DNA from: Ktedonobacter sp. SOSP1-85
GTDB taxonomy: Bacteria; Chloroflexota; Ktedonobacteria; Ktedonobacterales; Ktedonobacteraceae
Length of the DNA: 64,000 nt
NCBI RefSeq assembly: GCF_016587415.1
Contig: NZ_BNJI01000001.1
Location: 1,279,501 to 1,343,500 of the forward strand
Direction: 5' to 3'
Of this stretch, positions 24,279 to 34,256 are shown piece by piece. The notes beneath the pieces are model-generated. The model saw only the letters and a list, made by a program, of their open reading frames with translations, was not told where the DNA came from and ran no database searches. The translations under genes were made by a program, and so were the position numbers. Every line of letters begins with the position of its first letter. Positions within the stretch are counted from its first letter, which is position 1.

Positions 24279-24707
24279 TTAATCGTGCTGGCGCGCCTCT
24301 GCCTTGCGCAGACGCCGACTGAGGGCAGCCAACAACTTCAAGGTAATATCGGGGTGTGAGCGTAAGATACTTCGGAACTCCCACACGGGCAATACGAGTA
24401 CCGTCACATCCTCTGCCGCGACAACCGTCGCCGAGCGTGGCAATTCATCAAGAAGTGCCATCTCGCCCAAAACTTCGCCGACACCTGCGCTGCCAATAAC
24501 CTCTTCGGCTCGGTCGGAATTGTTTGCCTGGCTGATACGCACATTGCCTTGCGTCAATACATACAGGGCAACCCCAGGATCACCTTGCGAAAATAATGTG
24601 GAACCCGCGCTAAATGTGCGCTCCTGGCAGTTCTTTGCAATCTCTTGCAACTCTTTCTTATTTAAAGTGGAAAAAAGGTCTACACGCGAGAGGATGTCTT
24701 CTTTCAT
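24279..24707 (-). CDS. Stand-alone cyclic nucleotide-binding domain protein
   Basis: A 142-residue protein that is only a CNBD of the CRP/PKA fold: FSAGSTLFSQGDPGVALYVLTQG (beta roll) and the phosphate-binding cassette GEVLGEMALLDELPRSATV, with the conserved Glu and Arg that bind the cyclic phosphate. No DNA-binding or catalytic domain follows, so it is not a CRP regulator by itself and may act as a sensor partner. The ligand (cAMP or other) is unknown. Single gene. Confidence 0.85.
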   Translation of the reverse strand: MKEDILSRVDLFSTLNKKELQEIAKNCQERTFSAGSTLFSQGDPGVALYVLTQGNVRISQANNSDRAEEVIGSAGVGEVLGEMALLDELPRSATVVAAEDVTVLVLPVWEFRSILRSHPDITLKLLAALSRRLRKAEARQHD

Positions 24708-24942
24708 GGTTTTACGGCTCCTTCGGCAACGTATTTGACCCGGTACATAAAAGACGGCTCAATGCTTGCCTGATTCTTTTACTATCGTAGCAGGTATTCT
24801 ATCACATTCCTGCGCGCTGGTCACCTGCTTCATAGCTTTTTGACTTTTTGACTTTCTGGACCTCAGGCACTACAATGAATCTAGAAAAATAAGCCTATTC
24901 AATTTACATCCACTGACTCACCGTCTGAGGAATAGATATACG

Positions 24943-27186
24943 ATGTCTACACAGGATACAGAGAAACAACTCAAGGATCGCCAACAGGCAGAAAAACGTC
25001 TGCAAGCAGGGCTGGAAGCATATAACGAAGGCAAACTTGACCAGGCCTCTGACGCCTTTGGCGACGCAGAGATACGCTTTCGCCTCCTTGGAGAGTTTAA
25101 ACGCGCAGGCGATAGCCGCATGCTCATCGCCGAGGTACAGCGCGAAAACAATGCCCCGGAACAGGCCATTACCAGCTATCAGCGCGCAATCAAATTTTAC
25201 CGCGACTCAGGCCATCCGCTCAGCGAAGCTGGCGGTCTACTCGCTATCGGGCACCTCGAACGCCAGCTTGCACACCTGGATCGCGCTCAGGACACCTATC
25301 AGAAGGCACAACAGATCTATCGCGCCCATACATACCCTCAGGGGCTGGGCAACACCGAGCTCGCCCTTGGACACATCGAGCTCCAGCGCGGCAATAGCGC
25401 CTATGCCGCTGAACACTACCAGGATGCCGTCCACTATTACAAAGAGTCTAACGACCGCATCAATCTTGCAGATGCCAGTCGTAGCCTGGCGGATGTCCAG
25501 CGTATGCAGCGCAAATTTGATGAGGCACTGAAGGGCTATCAAGAGGCACTGAATATCTACCAGGGCACCAATGATATCTTTGGTACCATTGATGCTCAAC
25601 TCGGGCTGGCACGCATCTACCTGGAACGCGAAGAGCTTGAGACAGCCGCCAACCTGTTCGCTGAGGCCTACAAAACATCAAGCGCGCTTGAGTATGAGCT
25701 GGGCGAGGCCGACGCCAACCTGGGCCTGGCCGAGACGATGCTCCTGCGCAACGAAGTTGACCAGGCCTTAACAGGCGCACAGACCGCGCTCGATCTCTAC
25801 ACCAAACAGCACAACGCCCTGGGCAACGCCAATGCCAATCGTGTACTGGGCGAAGTAAATACCCGCCGTGGTCAGCTCACATTCGCCAATTCCCTGCTCG
25901 AACGCGCTGCCCGCACCTACAAAGCCATTGCGTACCGTGTGGGGCAGGCCGAAACAACCACCAGCCTGGGTGAGGTGCAATATCGTCGTGGCTTCGCGGA
26001 AAGCGCGCTTACCACCTTCGACGATGCACGGGCGCAGGCTCATAAGTTACAGAATGTGCTGGTCGAGGGGCGTGCCATTGTTGGGATCGCCAATACCTAC
26101 CTGCACATGGGGAAGCTGCAACAGGCTCAGAGCGCCTATGCTGATGCCTCTAATCGCTGCGAAGAGATCGACCCGGTCGCCAGCGCAACACTGCGTGCCC
26201 AGGTCGCAGTTGGAGAGGCCCAGGTGGCCATCTATGGTGGTGATCTACACGAGGCCGAGCGTAGCCTGCAAAGGGCGCAGGAGGCCATACAACAAAATCT
26301 CCTGGCACAGCGTATCCAGCCCCAGGTCACATTGATCCAGGGAAAATATGCGCTGACGAGCGGCGACTTTGCCCAGGCTGGCATGTTTTTCGAGCAGGCC
26401 AAAAATCAGGCTCAGCATGTGCAGGAGCCGCTGGTAGCAGCCCAGGCCCTGCTTGGTCTAGGGCAGAAACAGTTGGCAGAGGCTGAGCTGGATGCCGCGA
26501 CCGAGACGTTGCTCGCAGCTGGTCGTCAGTTCCAGCTCCTGGAGAGCCTCGTCGGTGATGGCTCAGCGGTCCTTGGCCTGGCCCAGGTCAGCATCGCCAA
26601 ATCCGCCTGGGATGAGGCCAGCGAAAATAGCGAGGCCGCAATCACGCGCTTCAAGCAGGCAGGACACACGCCAGGCCATGCCGATGCACTCCTGAGTCGC
26701 GGCCTCGCCAGGCGCGGAAAAGACGAGCTAGACGAAGCACTCAGCGACTTTGAAGAGGCCCTGCACCTGTACCACCAGACACGCCAGCCACTAGGCGTGG
26801 TCGACACGCGTTCAGCCCGCGCAAGCATCTACTTTAGACGTAACGAGTTCGACCGTGCTCGCGATGAAGAAAGTAAAGCGATCACCCAGGTTGAGCGAGT
26901 CATGAATACGTTGAGCAAGCCAGAGCATTGGAGCCTCTTCCTGCGTCAATATGTCGATCTTTACGCGCTGACCGCGCTGACTGATATACGCCAGGATCAC
27001 GACGAACAGGCGCGTATTCTCGTCGAAAACTTTGCGCGTATCGCAGGCAGCCAAGGGATCATCGAGCATCTTCAGGGCTTTGAAAGCGCTATCCCCACCA
27101 GCGGTGAGGATCTCACCAACGAGGAGATACAGGCCAATAAAGACCTGGTACGACGTATTGGGCAACTTTATAAGGGCCTTAAATAA
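24943..27186 (+). CDS. Large tetratricopeptide-repeat protein
   Basis: A 747-residue soluble protein built almost wholly of TPR-like helical pairs with about 40-residue spacing (for example YNEGKLDQASDAFGDAE, YQRAIKFYRDSGHPLSEAGGLLAIGHLE, YKESNDRINLADASRSLADVQ). No signal peptide or membrane segment is visible. TPR superhelices of this kind are scaffolds for protein interaction. A short non-TPR C-terminal part follows (about 690-747). It heads a three-gene same-strand cluster with two unknown proteins. Confidence 0.75.
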   Translation: MSTQDTEKQLKDRQQAEKRLQAGLEAYNEGKLDQASDAFGDAEIRFRLLGEFKRAGDSRMLIAEVQRENNAPEQAITSYQRAIKFYRDSGHPLSEAGGLLAIGHLERQLAHLDRAQDTYQKAQQIYRAHTYPQGLGNTELALGHIELQRGNSAYAAEHYQDAVHYYKESNDRINLADASRSLADVQRMQRKFDEALKGYQEALNIYQGTNDIFGTIDAQLGLARIYLEREELETAANLFAEAYKTSSALEYELGEADANLGLAETMLLRNEVDQALTGAQTALDLYTKQHNALGNANANRVLGEVNTRRGQLTFANSLLERAARTYKAIAYRVGQAETTTSLGEVQYRRGFAESALTTFDDARAQAHKLQNVLVEGRAIVGIANTYLHMGKLQQAQSAYADASNRCEEIDPVASATLRAQVAVGEAQVAIYGGDLHEAERSLQRAQEAIQQNLLAQRIQPQVTLIQGKYALTSGDFAQAGMFFEQAKNQAQHVQEPLVAAQALLGLGQKQLAEAELDAATETLLAAGRQFQLLESLVGDGSAVLGLAQVSIAKSAWDEASENSEAAITRFKQAGHTPGHADALLSRGLARRGKDELDEALSDFEEALHLYHQTRQPLGVVDTRSARASIYFRRNEFDRARDEESKAITQVERVMNTLSKPEHWSLFLRQYVDLYALTALTDIRQDHDEQARILVENFARIAGSQGIIEHLQGFESAIPTSGEDLTNEEIQANKDLVRRIGQLYKGLK

Positions 27187-27336
27187 AAGTTTGTACAAAG
27201 AGGGCTGATCATGCGAAAATAGAGAGGCATCCTGTCACGACAGAACAGACGCTGGAAGTTGAACAGTTGATATAGAGGGGGGCAAGAAACATGCATCGAC
27301 ATGACGGACTGCCCTGTATTGGAGGAAATCATCGTT

Positions 27337-28104
27337 ATGGCAATCCAATTCCTACGCGGTAATTCACAAGCACCCAAGGGGCATGCCATCTTTGTTGTGC
27401 GCAATCGCAACGATGCCAGCAATGTCTTTTGCACCTATTGCATCATACCCCCTATCCCTATGTCCATTGCGAAATATATTCCACCGCTGCTAGCGGCCCA
27501 TCTCCCTACGGAGGAGCTGCAAGACAGTGACACGGTTTCTGGCATGCCGATTCCTCCCATTCCGGAAGAGGGCCAGACCCTGGAATATATGCAGCTCCTG
27601 GCGGAGCACCGCGATGATGATCTCTGCGACATTGGTAGCGTCAGTTCCAGGGATGACATGGCACGCATGAACCTGGCGGCCGAGGCATGTCAGGAATATG
27701 GGCAATTGTACACCTCGTACATTGCCACTATCCAGACCAGGAAACGCGAGGCGCAACAGTTTTCAGTGAAGGAACTGGATGCCGATTCCCTCGTCTTTCA
27801 TGCCATGCCTGAAAGGCAGAAGTTGGCTGAGCTGGGCAAACTCATTGGGACAGCCCGGTACGCCATCGAGGGGCACGATCAGCAACTCTTACGCGAGACA
27901 GAGCAGCAGATGCAACGCATTGCGGGCACCCTGGCCGAGAAGTATCGCGGCTCTGAGCTTGTTACCGCAGCTGTCTCGCCAAACGAGCGTGGCGCCAGGC
28001 TCTCTGGTCTCTACCTCAGTCGAGCATATAAACTCCTCGACGAGGAATACGCAGATATTCCCGGCATTGAGCGAGACATTCGTGAATTAAAGGACGCGGG
28101 CTAG
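27337..28104 (+). CDS. Conserved-looking protein of unknown function (255 aa)
   Basis: No family recognised. The N-terminal part (about 1-60) is beta-rich with a Pro-rich segment (CIIPPIPMSIAKYIPP) and a second PIPPIPEEG motif near 76-84; the rest is charged and helical. There is no signal peptide or transmembrane helix. The start is set at 27337 from GGAGGA upstream (spacing about 11). It lies between the TPR gene and another unknown gene, all on one strand, so a shared process is likely but unnamed. Confidence 0.6.
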   Translation: MAIQFLRGNSQAPKGHAIFVVRNRNDASNVFCTYCIIPPIPMSIAKYIPPLLAAHLPTEELQDSDTVSGMPIPPIPEEGQTLEYMQLLAEHRDDDLCDIGSVSSRDDMARMNLAAEACQEYGQLYTSYIATIQTRKREAQQFSVKELDADSLVFHAMPERQKLAELGKLIGTARYAIEGHDQQLLRETEQQMQRIAGTLAEKYRGSELVTAAVSPNERGARLSGLYLSRAYKLLDEEYADIPGIERDIRELKDAG

Positions 28105-28220
28105 CTTCTGGCAGCCCGCCTCCTGCCGCACTCATACCCATAGCATTGCTCATGGGCTATGCTATGATGCAGGTATCATACCTATCTTTACAAAATATAT
28201 TTTCTTGTAGGAGCTTATCC

Positions 28221-29657
28221 ATGGCACAAGTTGAAATGAGGGTAGACCTCTCAAACGTGCTTAGCGCAGCGATTGAGGGCAATACAGAACAATTAATCGC
28301 CTCTGTGCGTGACATTTTACATGACACCAACTCACCCGATGTCCTCCTGGGACGCCTGGGTATGATAACCGTTCACGGGGACAGCGATGGGCATCCCGCC
28401 GCCGTGCTGGCTGCCGCGGCCATGCTGAGCCGCCTGATTCACTTTCTTCCAGAACCAGTGGACTCGACTGTTCCTGTCAAAGAGCGTGCCTTGCCGCTCT
28501 TTTTCCAGGCGGCCAGGTTAGCCAGAACCGCCTTGCGCGCGGGCGCTGGCGTCGAGCCTAACTATCCTGAGCCACTCTTCCCCAGCGATCTTGGCGAAAA
28601 TACGACTGTTGGCGAGGCTCTGCGCAAAGCAGTGCACAGCAACGATGTCCTGGCCGTAGAACGCCTGCTCTTTGGGCTCTATGGCACTGGCGCGGATTAC
28701 CGCACGATGGAGGTCCGGGCATTTGAGGCCGTTGCCGACACCTTCCAACATGGTGGGCACCCACTCATCTTCGCCGTGCGTGGTTTTCAGTTGCTTGATG
28801 CCGTTGAGTGGGGCGACCGCGTTCCCAACATCTTGCACTGGCTCGCGCCCCATCTGCCCCTCCAATCAAGCAGCGATGAGCCAGCCTGGGCGCGCACCGT
28901 ACGCGATTTTGCCTCCAAGCCCGAAAATAGCATGAAGAGTGTACGAACGCGTCTCTCCACGCCCAAAGATGAGAATGCGCTGGAGCTTTATAAGCTCGTC
29001 AATAGCACCTCGGATACAATCCAGGTCTGCCAGGGTGTCTACAACACGGTGATCAAGAGCGAGACCTCACCTGTCGCCACGGCTGCGGTCATTGCGCTCT
29101 CAGCCGCTGAGCTACTGTGTACCCTCGACAACGCCGAACATGAGCAGTATATCAAGGCGGCCCATGGCCTACTCTTCGCCTCCGCCGTCCACCAGGTTAT
29201 GCGCCGCGTGCAGGATGTAGAGGCTCTGCCCCTGCTCTATACCTCCGCAGCCTATGTCAGCGCGTTGCGCCAGGAGATCGCCAGCTCACCACTCAAGCAA
29301 ACCGAGCCGACAGCGGCCGGTACCATTCCTGGCGGCGGTTTTATCGCCAGCTCTCAGCTTGAGACCCTTCAGGAGCAGCTCAAAAATAAAGACTTCGCTG
29401 GCGCCCTGGCGACCTCCCAGCGCTACCTGAAAGTTGGTCATGATCCGCGCGCGCTCTTTGGAGCTATCGCAATCGCCGCTGGCCACATCGACGCGACCAG
29501 GGATCAGGGACACACCCTGCAGATTGTTCAGGCGGCAGCGGAATCATATATGGCCTGGCCTAAAGCGCTGGCGACAACCAGTGCCGATGCCTTCCTCCAT
29601 GTCGCCTTGCGCGCTATCGTTGGGGGGCCTCTCGACGAGATAAGCGTACGCTTCTAG
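28221..29657 (+). CDS. Protein of unknown function, mostly helical (478 aa)
   Basis: I do not recognise this protein. It is Ala/Leu-rich and helical throughout (for example HGDSDGHPAAVLAAAAMLSRLIHF and the closing KALATTSADAFLHVALRAIV), with helical-pair spacing that could be a solenoid related to TPR or HEAT folds. No signal peptide. TAGGAG lies before the ATG at 28221. Third gene of the TPR cluster, and followed by a terminator hairpin. Confidence 0.6.
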   Translation: MAQVEMRVDLSNVLSAAIEGNTEQLIASVRDILHDTNSPDVLLGRLGMITVHGDSDGHPAAVLAAAAMLSRLIHFLPEPVDSTVPVKERALPLFFQAARLARTALRAGAGVEPNYPEPLFPSDLGENTTVGEALRKAVHSNDVLAVERLLFGLYGTGADYRTMEVRAFEAVADTFQHGGHPLIFAVRGFQLLDAVEWGDRVPNILHWLAPHLPLQSSSDEPAWARTVRDFASKPENSMKSVRTRLSTPKDENALELYKLVNSTSDTIQVCQGVYNTVIKSETSPVATAAVIALSAAELLCTLDNAEHEQYIKAAHGLLFASAVHQVMRRVQDVEALPLLYTSAAYVSALRQEIASSPLKQTEPTAAGTIPGGGFIASSQLETLQEQLKNKDFAGALATSQRYLKVGHDPRALFGAIAIAAGHIDATRDQGHTLQIVQAAAESYMAWPKALATTSADAFLHVALRAIVGGPLDEISVRF

Positions 29658-29790
29658 CCGGGTAGAGGCATAGAGCTTGCATCCAAGAAGCTCCTGTATA
29701 GAGGAGAGGAGGCAAGCCTCTTTCGCAGCGAATAGCAATTTACGACCAGGTATGTGAGAAGTGACATGCCTACGACGTTATTAGAGTATA

Positions 29791-29821
29791 AGGGGCACGC
29801 GCGTTAAATACCCGTGCCCCT
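29791..29821 (+). terminator. Terminator hairpin after the TPR cluster
   Basis: Arms AGGGGCACG (29791-29799) and CGTGCCCCT (29813-29821) around a 13-base loop, followed by CTCTTATT. It separates the unknown cluster from the first binding-protein gene. Confidence 0.6.
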
Positions 29822-29912
29822 CTCTTATTGCGAGCAATCCAGCACCATATGCCTTTATTTTCGCTGTCCAGCCTCTTTCACACAATCACAAGCGTTAAAG
29901 GAGACACGCTTT

Positions 29913-31640
29913 ATGTTTCCTACCAGGAAAACCGATCTCACCAGGCAATACCTCTATCTACCAGGGCTCTGTCTACTACTCGTCCTACTCAGCGCGTGTA
30001 GTCTCTTTGGGGATGCTTCACCACACATGGTCAAGGCTCCTGCGAACAAGCAGACCTATGTCATTCCTCAGGTGGGGATTACCGATCTTGATACTCTTGA
30101 TCCGGCATTGGCGCATGATGATGCCTCAATTCATGCTGTCCAGATGCTCTATACGGGCCTGGTACAGCTCAACGATAAACTCGAAGTCGTACCTCAGCTC
30201 GCCCAGAGCTGGCAGACCGATAGTGACGGACTCACCTGGACCTTTAAACTCAAGCCACACCTGACGTTTAGTGATGGCACACCGCTCACCTCTGCTGACG
30301 TCGCCTACAGCCTCAACCGAGCGCTGCTCCCCGCGACCCAATCGACGGTCGCACCGTTATATCTCAATATTATCAAGGGTGCAAGCCAGGTCATCGCGGG
30401 CCGCAGTGCATCTATCATCGGCACAGGCGTTACGACGCCAGATGCCAATACCATCATGATTACGACAGAGCAGCCCGCCACGTATTTGCTTGCGCGCCTG
30501 AGCATGAATTGCGCCTACGTGGTTGAAAAAAGTATGGTCACAAAGTATGGCGCCCAATTTACTGACCATTTAAGCCAGGGAGGGGTCTCGGGTCCATTTC
30601 GCGTCGCAGACTATAAACATGGGCAATCCATTACCTTCTCCCCCAATACACACTACTATAATGCCAGGCCCCAGCTACAAAAAGTAACCTATCGCTTCTA
30701 CCAGACTGCCCAGGAAGCCTATAAAGCCTATACCAATCGCCAGATCGATACCGCCAGCGTGCCCCTGGCCAACTACCAAAACGCGCGCAAACAGAAGGAC
30801 TTTCACCAGGTTCCACAGCTCTGGATCAACTACTACACCATGAACTACCTGACCAAGCCCTTCGATAACGTGAAAATTCGCCAGGCCTTTGCCCTGGCCA
30901 TTGATAAACAGGCCATCGTGCAAAACGTTTGGAAAGGGACCGCACTCCCGACAAATCATATTCTCCCTCAGGGTATGCCCGGATATAATGAGAAACTCAC
31001 TGGTCCAGACCAGACGCAAAAGCTCTCTGGCAACCCCAAGCTGGCCCAAACCTTGCTCAAAGAGGGACTCAAAGAGGAGAATATTGCCAGCGTCTCCGAT
31101 CTACCAGATATCGAGCTAAGTTACGCAACCGGGGTTCCTACCATCGCACAGGAGATCCAGGCAACCATTCAGCAATGGCAGAAAGTCCTCAATATTTCCG
31201 TGAAACCAAACCCCATGGATTACAATACCCTCCTGGACAAGATAACGGCCTCATCCATGAATAACCAGGAGCTACAGTTGTGGGCGCTCTCCTGGATTGG
31301 TGAATATCCTGATCCACAGGACTGGCTCTCTTATCAGTTTGGGAAGGGCACAGTCAACAACAATATGAACTATGGCCAGAACTTTGGTCCGACGGCCGCC
31401 AAACAGCAGGTGTTACAGGACCAGCTCACCCGGGCCGATGGCCTCACCAATGCAGGTGGTCGACTCCAGGCGTACCAGCAGGCCGAGCAACAGCTTGTGA
31501 ACGATGTTGCCTGGCTACCGATGGAGCAGGAAACAGCCATCTTCCTGCGTACCACCGATATCGTCGGTCTCGTTGATAACGGGCAGAATACCACCCCGCC
31601 TGATGATTGGGCCAAGATTTACCGCGTACAGGCAGGCTAA
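29913..31640 (+). CDS. Oligopeptide ABC transporter solute-binding lipoprotein, paralogue 1
   Basis: A 575-residue SBP family 5 (OppA/DppA-like) lipoprotein. The signal peptide ends in the lipobox LLSAC with C29 as the lipid anchor. The family core is clear: DTLDPALAHDDASIHAVQMLYTGL, the LTWTFKLKPHLTFSDGTPLTSADVAYSLNRAL signature and VKIRQAFALAIDK. It would capture peptides outside the cell for the oppBCDF permease downstream. AAGGAGA precedes the ATG. It is more diverged from the next two SBPs than they are from each other, and has its own 3' hairpin, so it is regulated separately. Confidence 0.9.
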   Translation: MFPTRKTDLTRQYLYLPGLCLLLVLLSACSLFGDASPHMVKAPANKQTYVIPQVGITDLDTLDPALAHDDASIHAVQMLYTGLVQLNDKLEVVPQLAQSWQTDSDGLTWTFKLKPHLTFSDGTPLTSADVAYSLNRALLPATQSTVAPLYLNIIKGASQVIAGRSASIIGTGVTTPDANTIMITTEQPATYLLARLSMNCAYVVEKSMVTKYGAQFTDHLSQGGVSGPFRVADYKHGQSITFSPNTHYYNARPQLQKVTYRFYQTAQEAYKAYTNRQIDTASVPLANYQNARKQKDFHQVPQLWINYYTMNYLTKPFDNVKIRQAFALAIDKQAIVQNVWKGTALPTNHILPQGMPGYNEKLTGPDQTQKLSGNPKLAQTLLKEGLKEENIASVSDLPDIELSYATGVPTIAQEIQATIQQWQKVLNISVKPNPMDYNTLLDKITASSMNNQELQLWALSWIGEYPDPQDWLSYQFGKGTVNNNMNYGQNFGPTAAKQQVLQDQLTRADGLTNAGGRLQAYQQAEQQLVNDVAWLPMEQETAIFLRTTDIVGLVDNGQNTTPPDDWAKIYRVQAG

Positions 31641-31659
31641 ACTTACGCTGCAAGTTAAA

Positions 31660-31733
31660 GCACGACGCTACTAAAGTACGCGTCTACATATGAGGCGCCT
31701 CATATGTAGACGCGTACTTTAGTAGCGTCGTGC
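31660..31733. repeat. 74-bp perfect palindrome after the first SBP gene
   Basis: Two 37-base arms (31660-31696 and 31697-31733) are exact reverse complements with no spacer; outer end GCACGACGCTACTAAAG, centre GAGGCGCCTC. It lies 20 bases after the stop codon. It could act as a terminator or mRNA 3'-end stem and could extrude as a cruciform in DNA. It is the longest hairpin in the window and has no U tract. Confidence 0.85.
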
Positions 31734-32165
31734 CATGTACGGCTCCATGCTACGGCACATCGCTTGAGATCCCACGTCTCTCCCTCTCTGTACACACCTC
31801 GTCTCGGCGATAAAACGCGAGCAACACCAGAAAGAAGAGCACAAGCCTGGACTGCTCTCCTCTACGCTTTTCCGACTCTGAACGCTTTATCAAAGGGAAA
31901 AATCAGGCCAAACTTTCTGGGCTTGATTTTTCTTAAAGAAATCTGAGAGATTGTGCAAAACATCAGCGTATATATACATGTATCCAATAATCACAATCTG
32001 CTCTTAAGTAGAAGTAACCTGCACAGAAAATGACTCTTTCTATAAGATTTGTTTTCTGGGCTAAACCCTCTTTATGCTTTTTTTGTAGAAGAGGATATAT
32101 TTCCTAGCTTTAACCTTGTACGCAGGTATACTAGCAATCTATCTTTGTAGAGCAAATAGCGTCGC

Positions 32166-32193
32166 TTGCAAAATATTCAATGCTGAATATAAT
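32166..32193 (+). promoter_or_regulatory. Promoter of the second SBP gene
   Basis: TTGCAA (32166-32171), 16-base spacer, perfect TATAAT (32188-32193). Start of transcription would be near 32200, leaving a leader of about 64 bases. The 430 bp upstream (31734-32165) are AT-rich and show no gene. Confidence 0.6.
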
Positions 32194-32263
32194 GCTTGTT
32201 ATGCTATTATATAGCTCTGTGGCGTATCTTCTTTTCTCTCTTCAGTTCAAGGAGATTTCGTAC

Positions 32264-34021
32264 ATGAAGCCGAACAAAAAGCTTTTAGGTAAATTCTTAC
32301 CCGGCATGTTTATCATGCTCGCCATGTTGATCGTCGCCTGTGGCGGCGGCAACTCTGGTACCAGTAGCACAGGCAGCAAACTTTCCGACGACAAGCAGAT
32401 CTATGTTACCCCTTACAGCGGCATCTCTGATGTCGCCACACTCGACCCAGCCATCTCGACCGACCTGGATTCCATCGGCGCCATTGATATGATGTTCACC
32501 GGGCTGGTTCAGCTCGACGACAACCTCAAGGTATATGGTGAACTGGCTGACACCTGGACCACCTCCAGCGATGGCCTGACCTGGACCTTCAAACTGCATC
32601 AGGGGGCGAAGTTCAGCGATGGCAATCCCATTACTGCCGACGATGTAATCTTTAGCATCGACCGCGCCCTCAAGCCCGAGCTCAAATCTACCGTCGCCCC
32701 CTCTTACCTGGCCCTGGTTAAGGACTCGGACAAGCGCTTCTCTGGCAAAATCCCAACCCTGATCAATGACAGCCTCTTCGCTCCCGATCCAACCACTGTC
32801 AAGATCGTCACCTCACAGAAAGCGGCCTACTTCCTCGACGCCCTGACCTACTCTACCTCCTACGTGGTAGAGAAGAGCCTGGTCCAGAAGTATGGCGATA
32901 CCGACTACTTCAAACATCTTGATACGGGCGGCTGTTCTGGTCCCTTCATCTTGGAGAAGCACGTCAATGGTCAGCAGATCAGCTTCGTGCCAAACAATAA
33001 CTACTATGGTCCCAAGCCCCAGCTCAAGAAAGTGGTCTTCCCCTTCTACAAGGACCCACAGACAACCTACAAGGCTTACAAGACCAACCAGGTCGATACC
33101 GCTGGTGTCCCCACTGCCAATCTGGATGAGGCACGTGCCTTCCCCAGCAAACAATTCCGCCAGGCACCTCAGCTAGCCATCGACTACTACACGATGAACT
33201 ACCTGGTGAAACCCTTCGACAACATCAAAATCCGTCAGGCCTTTGCCCTTGCCATCGACAAAGATACCATCGGCCAGAATATCTTTAAGGGCGCACGTTT
33301 TGCCACAAACCATATAATCCCTCAGGGCATGCCTGGATACAATCCCAATCTGAAGGGGACAGCTGGTGTGGACAGCACCAAGGGCGACAAGGATCTGGCT
33401 AAGAAGCTCTTCCAGGAAGGCATGCAGGAGGAGCACTACACAGCTTCTACCTTCCCGCAGATCACCTTCACCGTTGCGACCAGCGGCTCACAAACCATTA
33501 AGAATGAGTTCCAGTTCGCACAGCAGCAGTGGAAGGATACCCTGGGCGTCAACGTCACCATCAATGACGAGGACTTCAATAAGCTTCTCGACGATACCTC
33601 CAACGCTGTCAATAACCCCAAAGGTCTGCAGATGTGGGCTATCGACTGGATCGCCGACTATCCCGATCCTCAGGACTGGACCAGCCTGCTCTTCGGTAAG
33701 GGGTCCTCGAACAATAACCCCAACTACGGTCTGGGCAAATCCGCTGACATCACAACTCAACAGCAGATTCAGGCCCTTATGCCGACCGCGGATGCCAACC
33801 AGAACAACGCGGAGCGCATCTCGCAGTACAACCAGATCGAGCAGCAACTCATCGATGATGTCGCCTGGATTCCCATCGTGCAGCGCCAGAGCTCCTACGT
33901 TCTCAAACCCTGTGTCAAGGGCGTGGTGGACAATGCGCAGTTGCTAACTCCCCCAAGGGACTGGGCCAACATCTACAAGACAAGTGACTCTCCTTGTGCC
34001 AGCACCAACGCCTACAAGTAA
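32264..34021 (+). CDS. Oligopeptide ABC transporter solute-binding lipoprotein, paralogue 2
   Basis: A 585-residue SBP family 5 lipoprotein with lipobox LIVAC (C26) followed by a Gly/Ser linker. The core reads LTWTFKLHQGAKFSDGNPITADDVIFSIDRAL and IKIRQAFALAIDKDT. Nearly identical in length and very similar throughout to the third SBP, also at DNA level, which indicates a fairly recent duplication. CAAGGAGA precedes the ATG. It has its own promoter and terminator and therefore forms a single-gene unit. Peptide preference cannot be read from sequence. Confidence 0.93.
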   Translation: MKPNKKLLGKFLPGMFIMLAMLIVACGGGNSGTSSTGSKLSDDKQIYVTPYSGISDVATLDPAISTDLDSIGAIDMMFTGLVQLDDNLKVYGELADTWTTSSDGLTWTFKLHQGAKFSDGNPITADDVIFSIDRALKPELKSTVAPSYLALVKDSDKRFSGKIPTLINDSLFAPDPTTVKIVTSQKAAYFLDALTYSTSYVVEKSLVQKYGDTDYFKHLDTGGCSGPFILEKHVNGQQISFVPNNNYYGPKPQLKKVVFPFYKDPQTTYKAYKTNQVDTAGVPTANLDEARAFPSKQFRQAPQLAIDYYTMNYLVKPFDNIKIRQAFALAIDKDTIGQNIFKGARFATNHIIPQGMPGYNPNLKGTAGVDSTKGDKDLAKKLFQEGMQEEHYTASTFPQITFTVATSGSQTIKNEFQFAQQQWKDTLGVNVTINDEDFNKLLDDTSNAVNNPKGLQMWAIDWIADYPDPQDWTSLLFGKGSSNNNPNYGLGKSADITTQQQIQALMPTADANQNNAERISQYNQIEQQLIDDVAWIPIVQRQSSYVLKPCVKGVVDNAQLLTPPRDWANIYKTSDSPCASTNAYK

Positions 34022-34092
34022 GTTCTGACTTGTAAGTTAGAACTGGTAAGCGAAGGGGGAAGAACCGTATAGGCTCTTCCCCCCTTTGTCTT
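34022..34092 (+). terminator. Terminator of the second SBP gene
   Basis: Main stem GGGGGAAGA (34055-34063) with TCTTCCCCC (34075-34083), with a small inner CC/GG pair, followed by a CTTTGTCTTTT run. Just upstream, 34022-34043 can also form an imperfect hairpin (GTTCT...AGAAC). Confidence 0.8.
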
Positions 34093-34219
34093 TTGCCATT
34101 CACCGAAATCGCCGCAGGATGCCCCTGCCCTTTCAGGCATGGGGAGGAATGCGGCGTTCCTTTGTCGGTGGCTTGGGTGAGAGACACCGTAGACAGCTTT
34201 TTCATCTGCTCCTTTTCTA

Positions 34220-34249
34220 TTGACAGGTAGATGAAAACTATGATATGCT
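34220..34249 (+). promoter_or_regulatory. Near-consensus promoter giving a leaderless tnpB mRNA
   Basis: Perfect TTGACA (34220-34225), 18-base spacer, TATGCT (34244-34249). The expected start site is 34256-34257, which is the A of the tnpB ATG. No Shine-Dalgarno is present, consistent with leaderless translation. Confidence 0.6.
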
Positions 34250-34256
34250 CTAAAGC

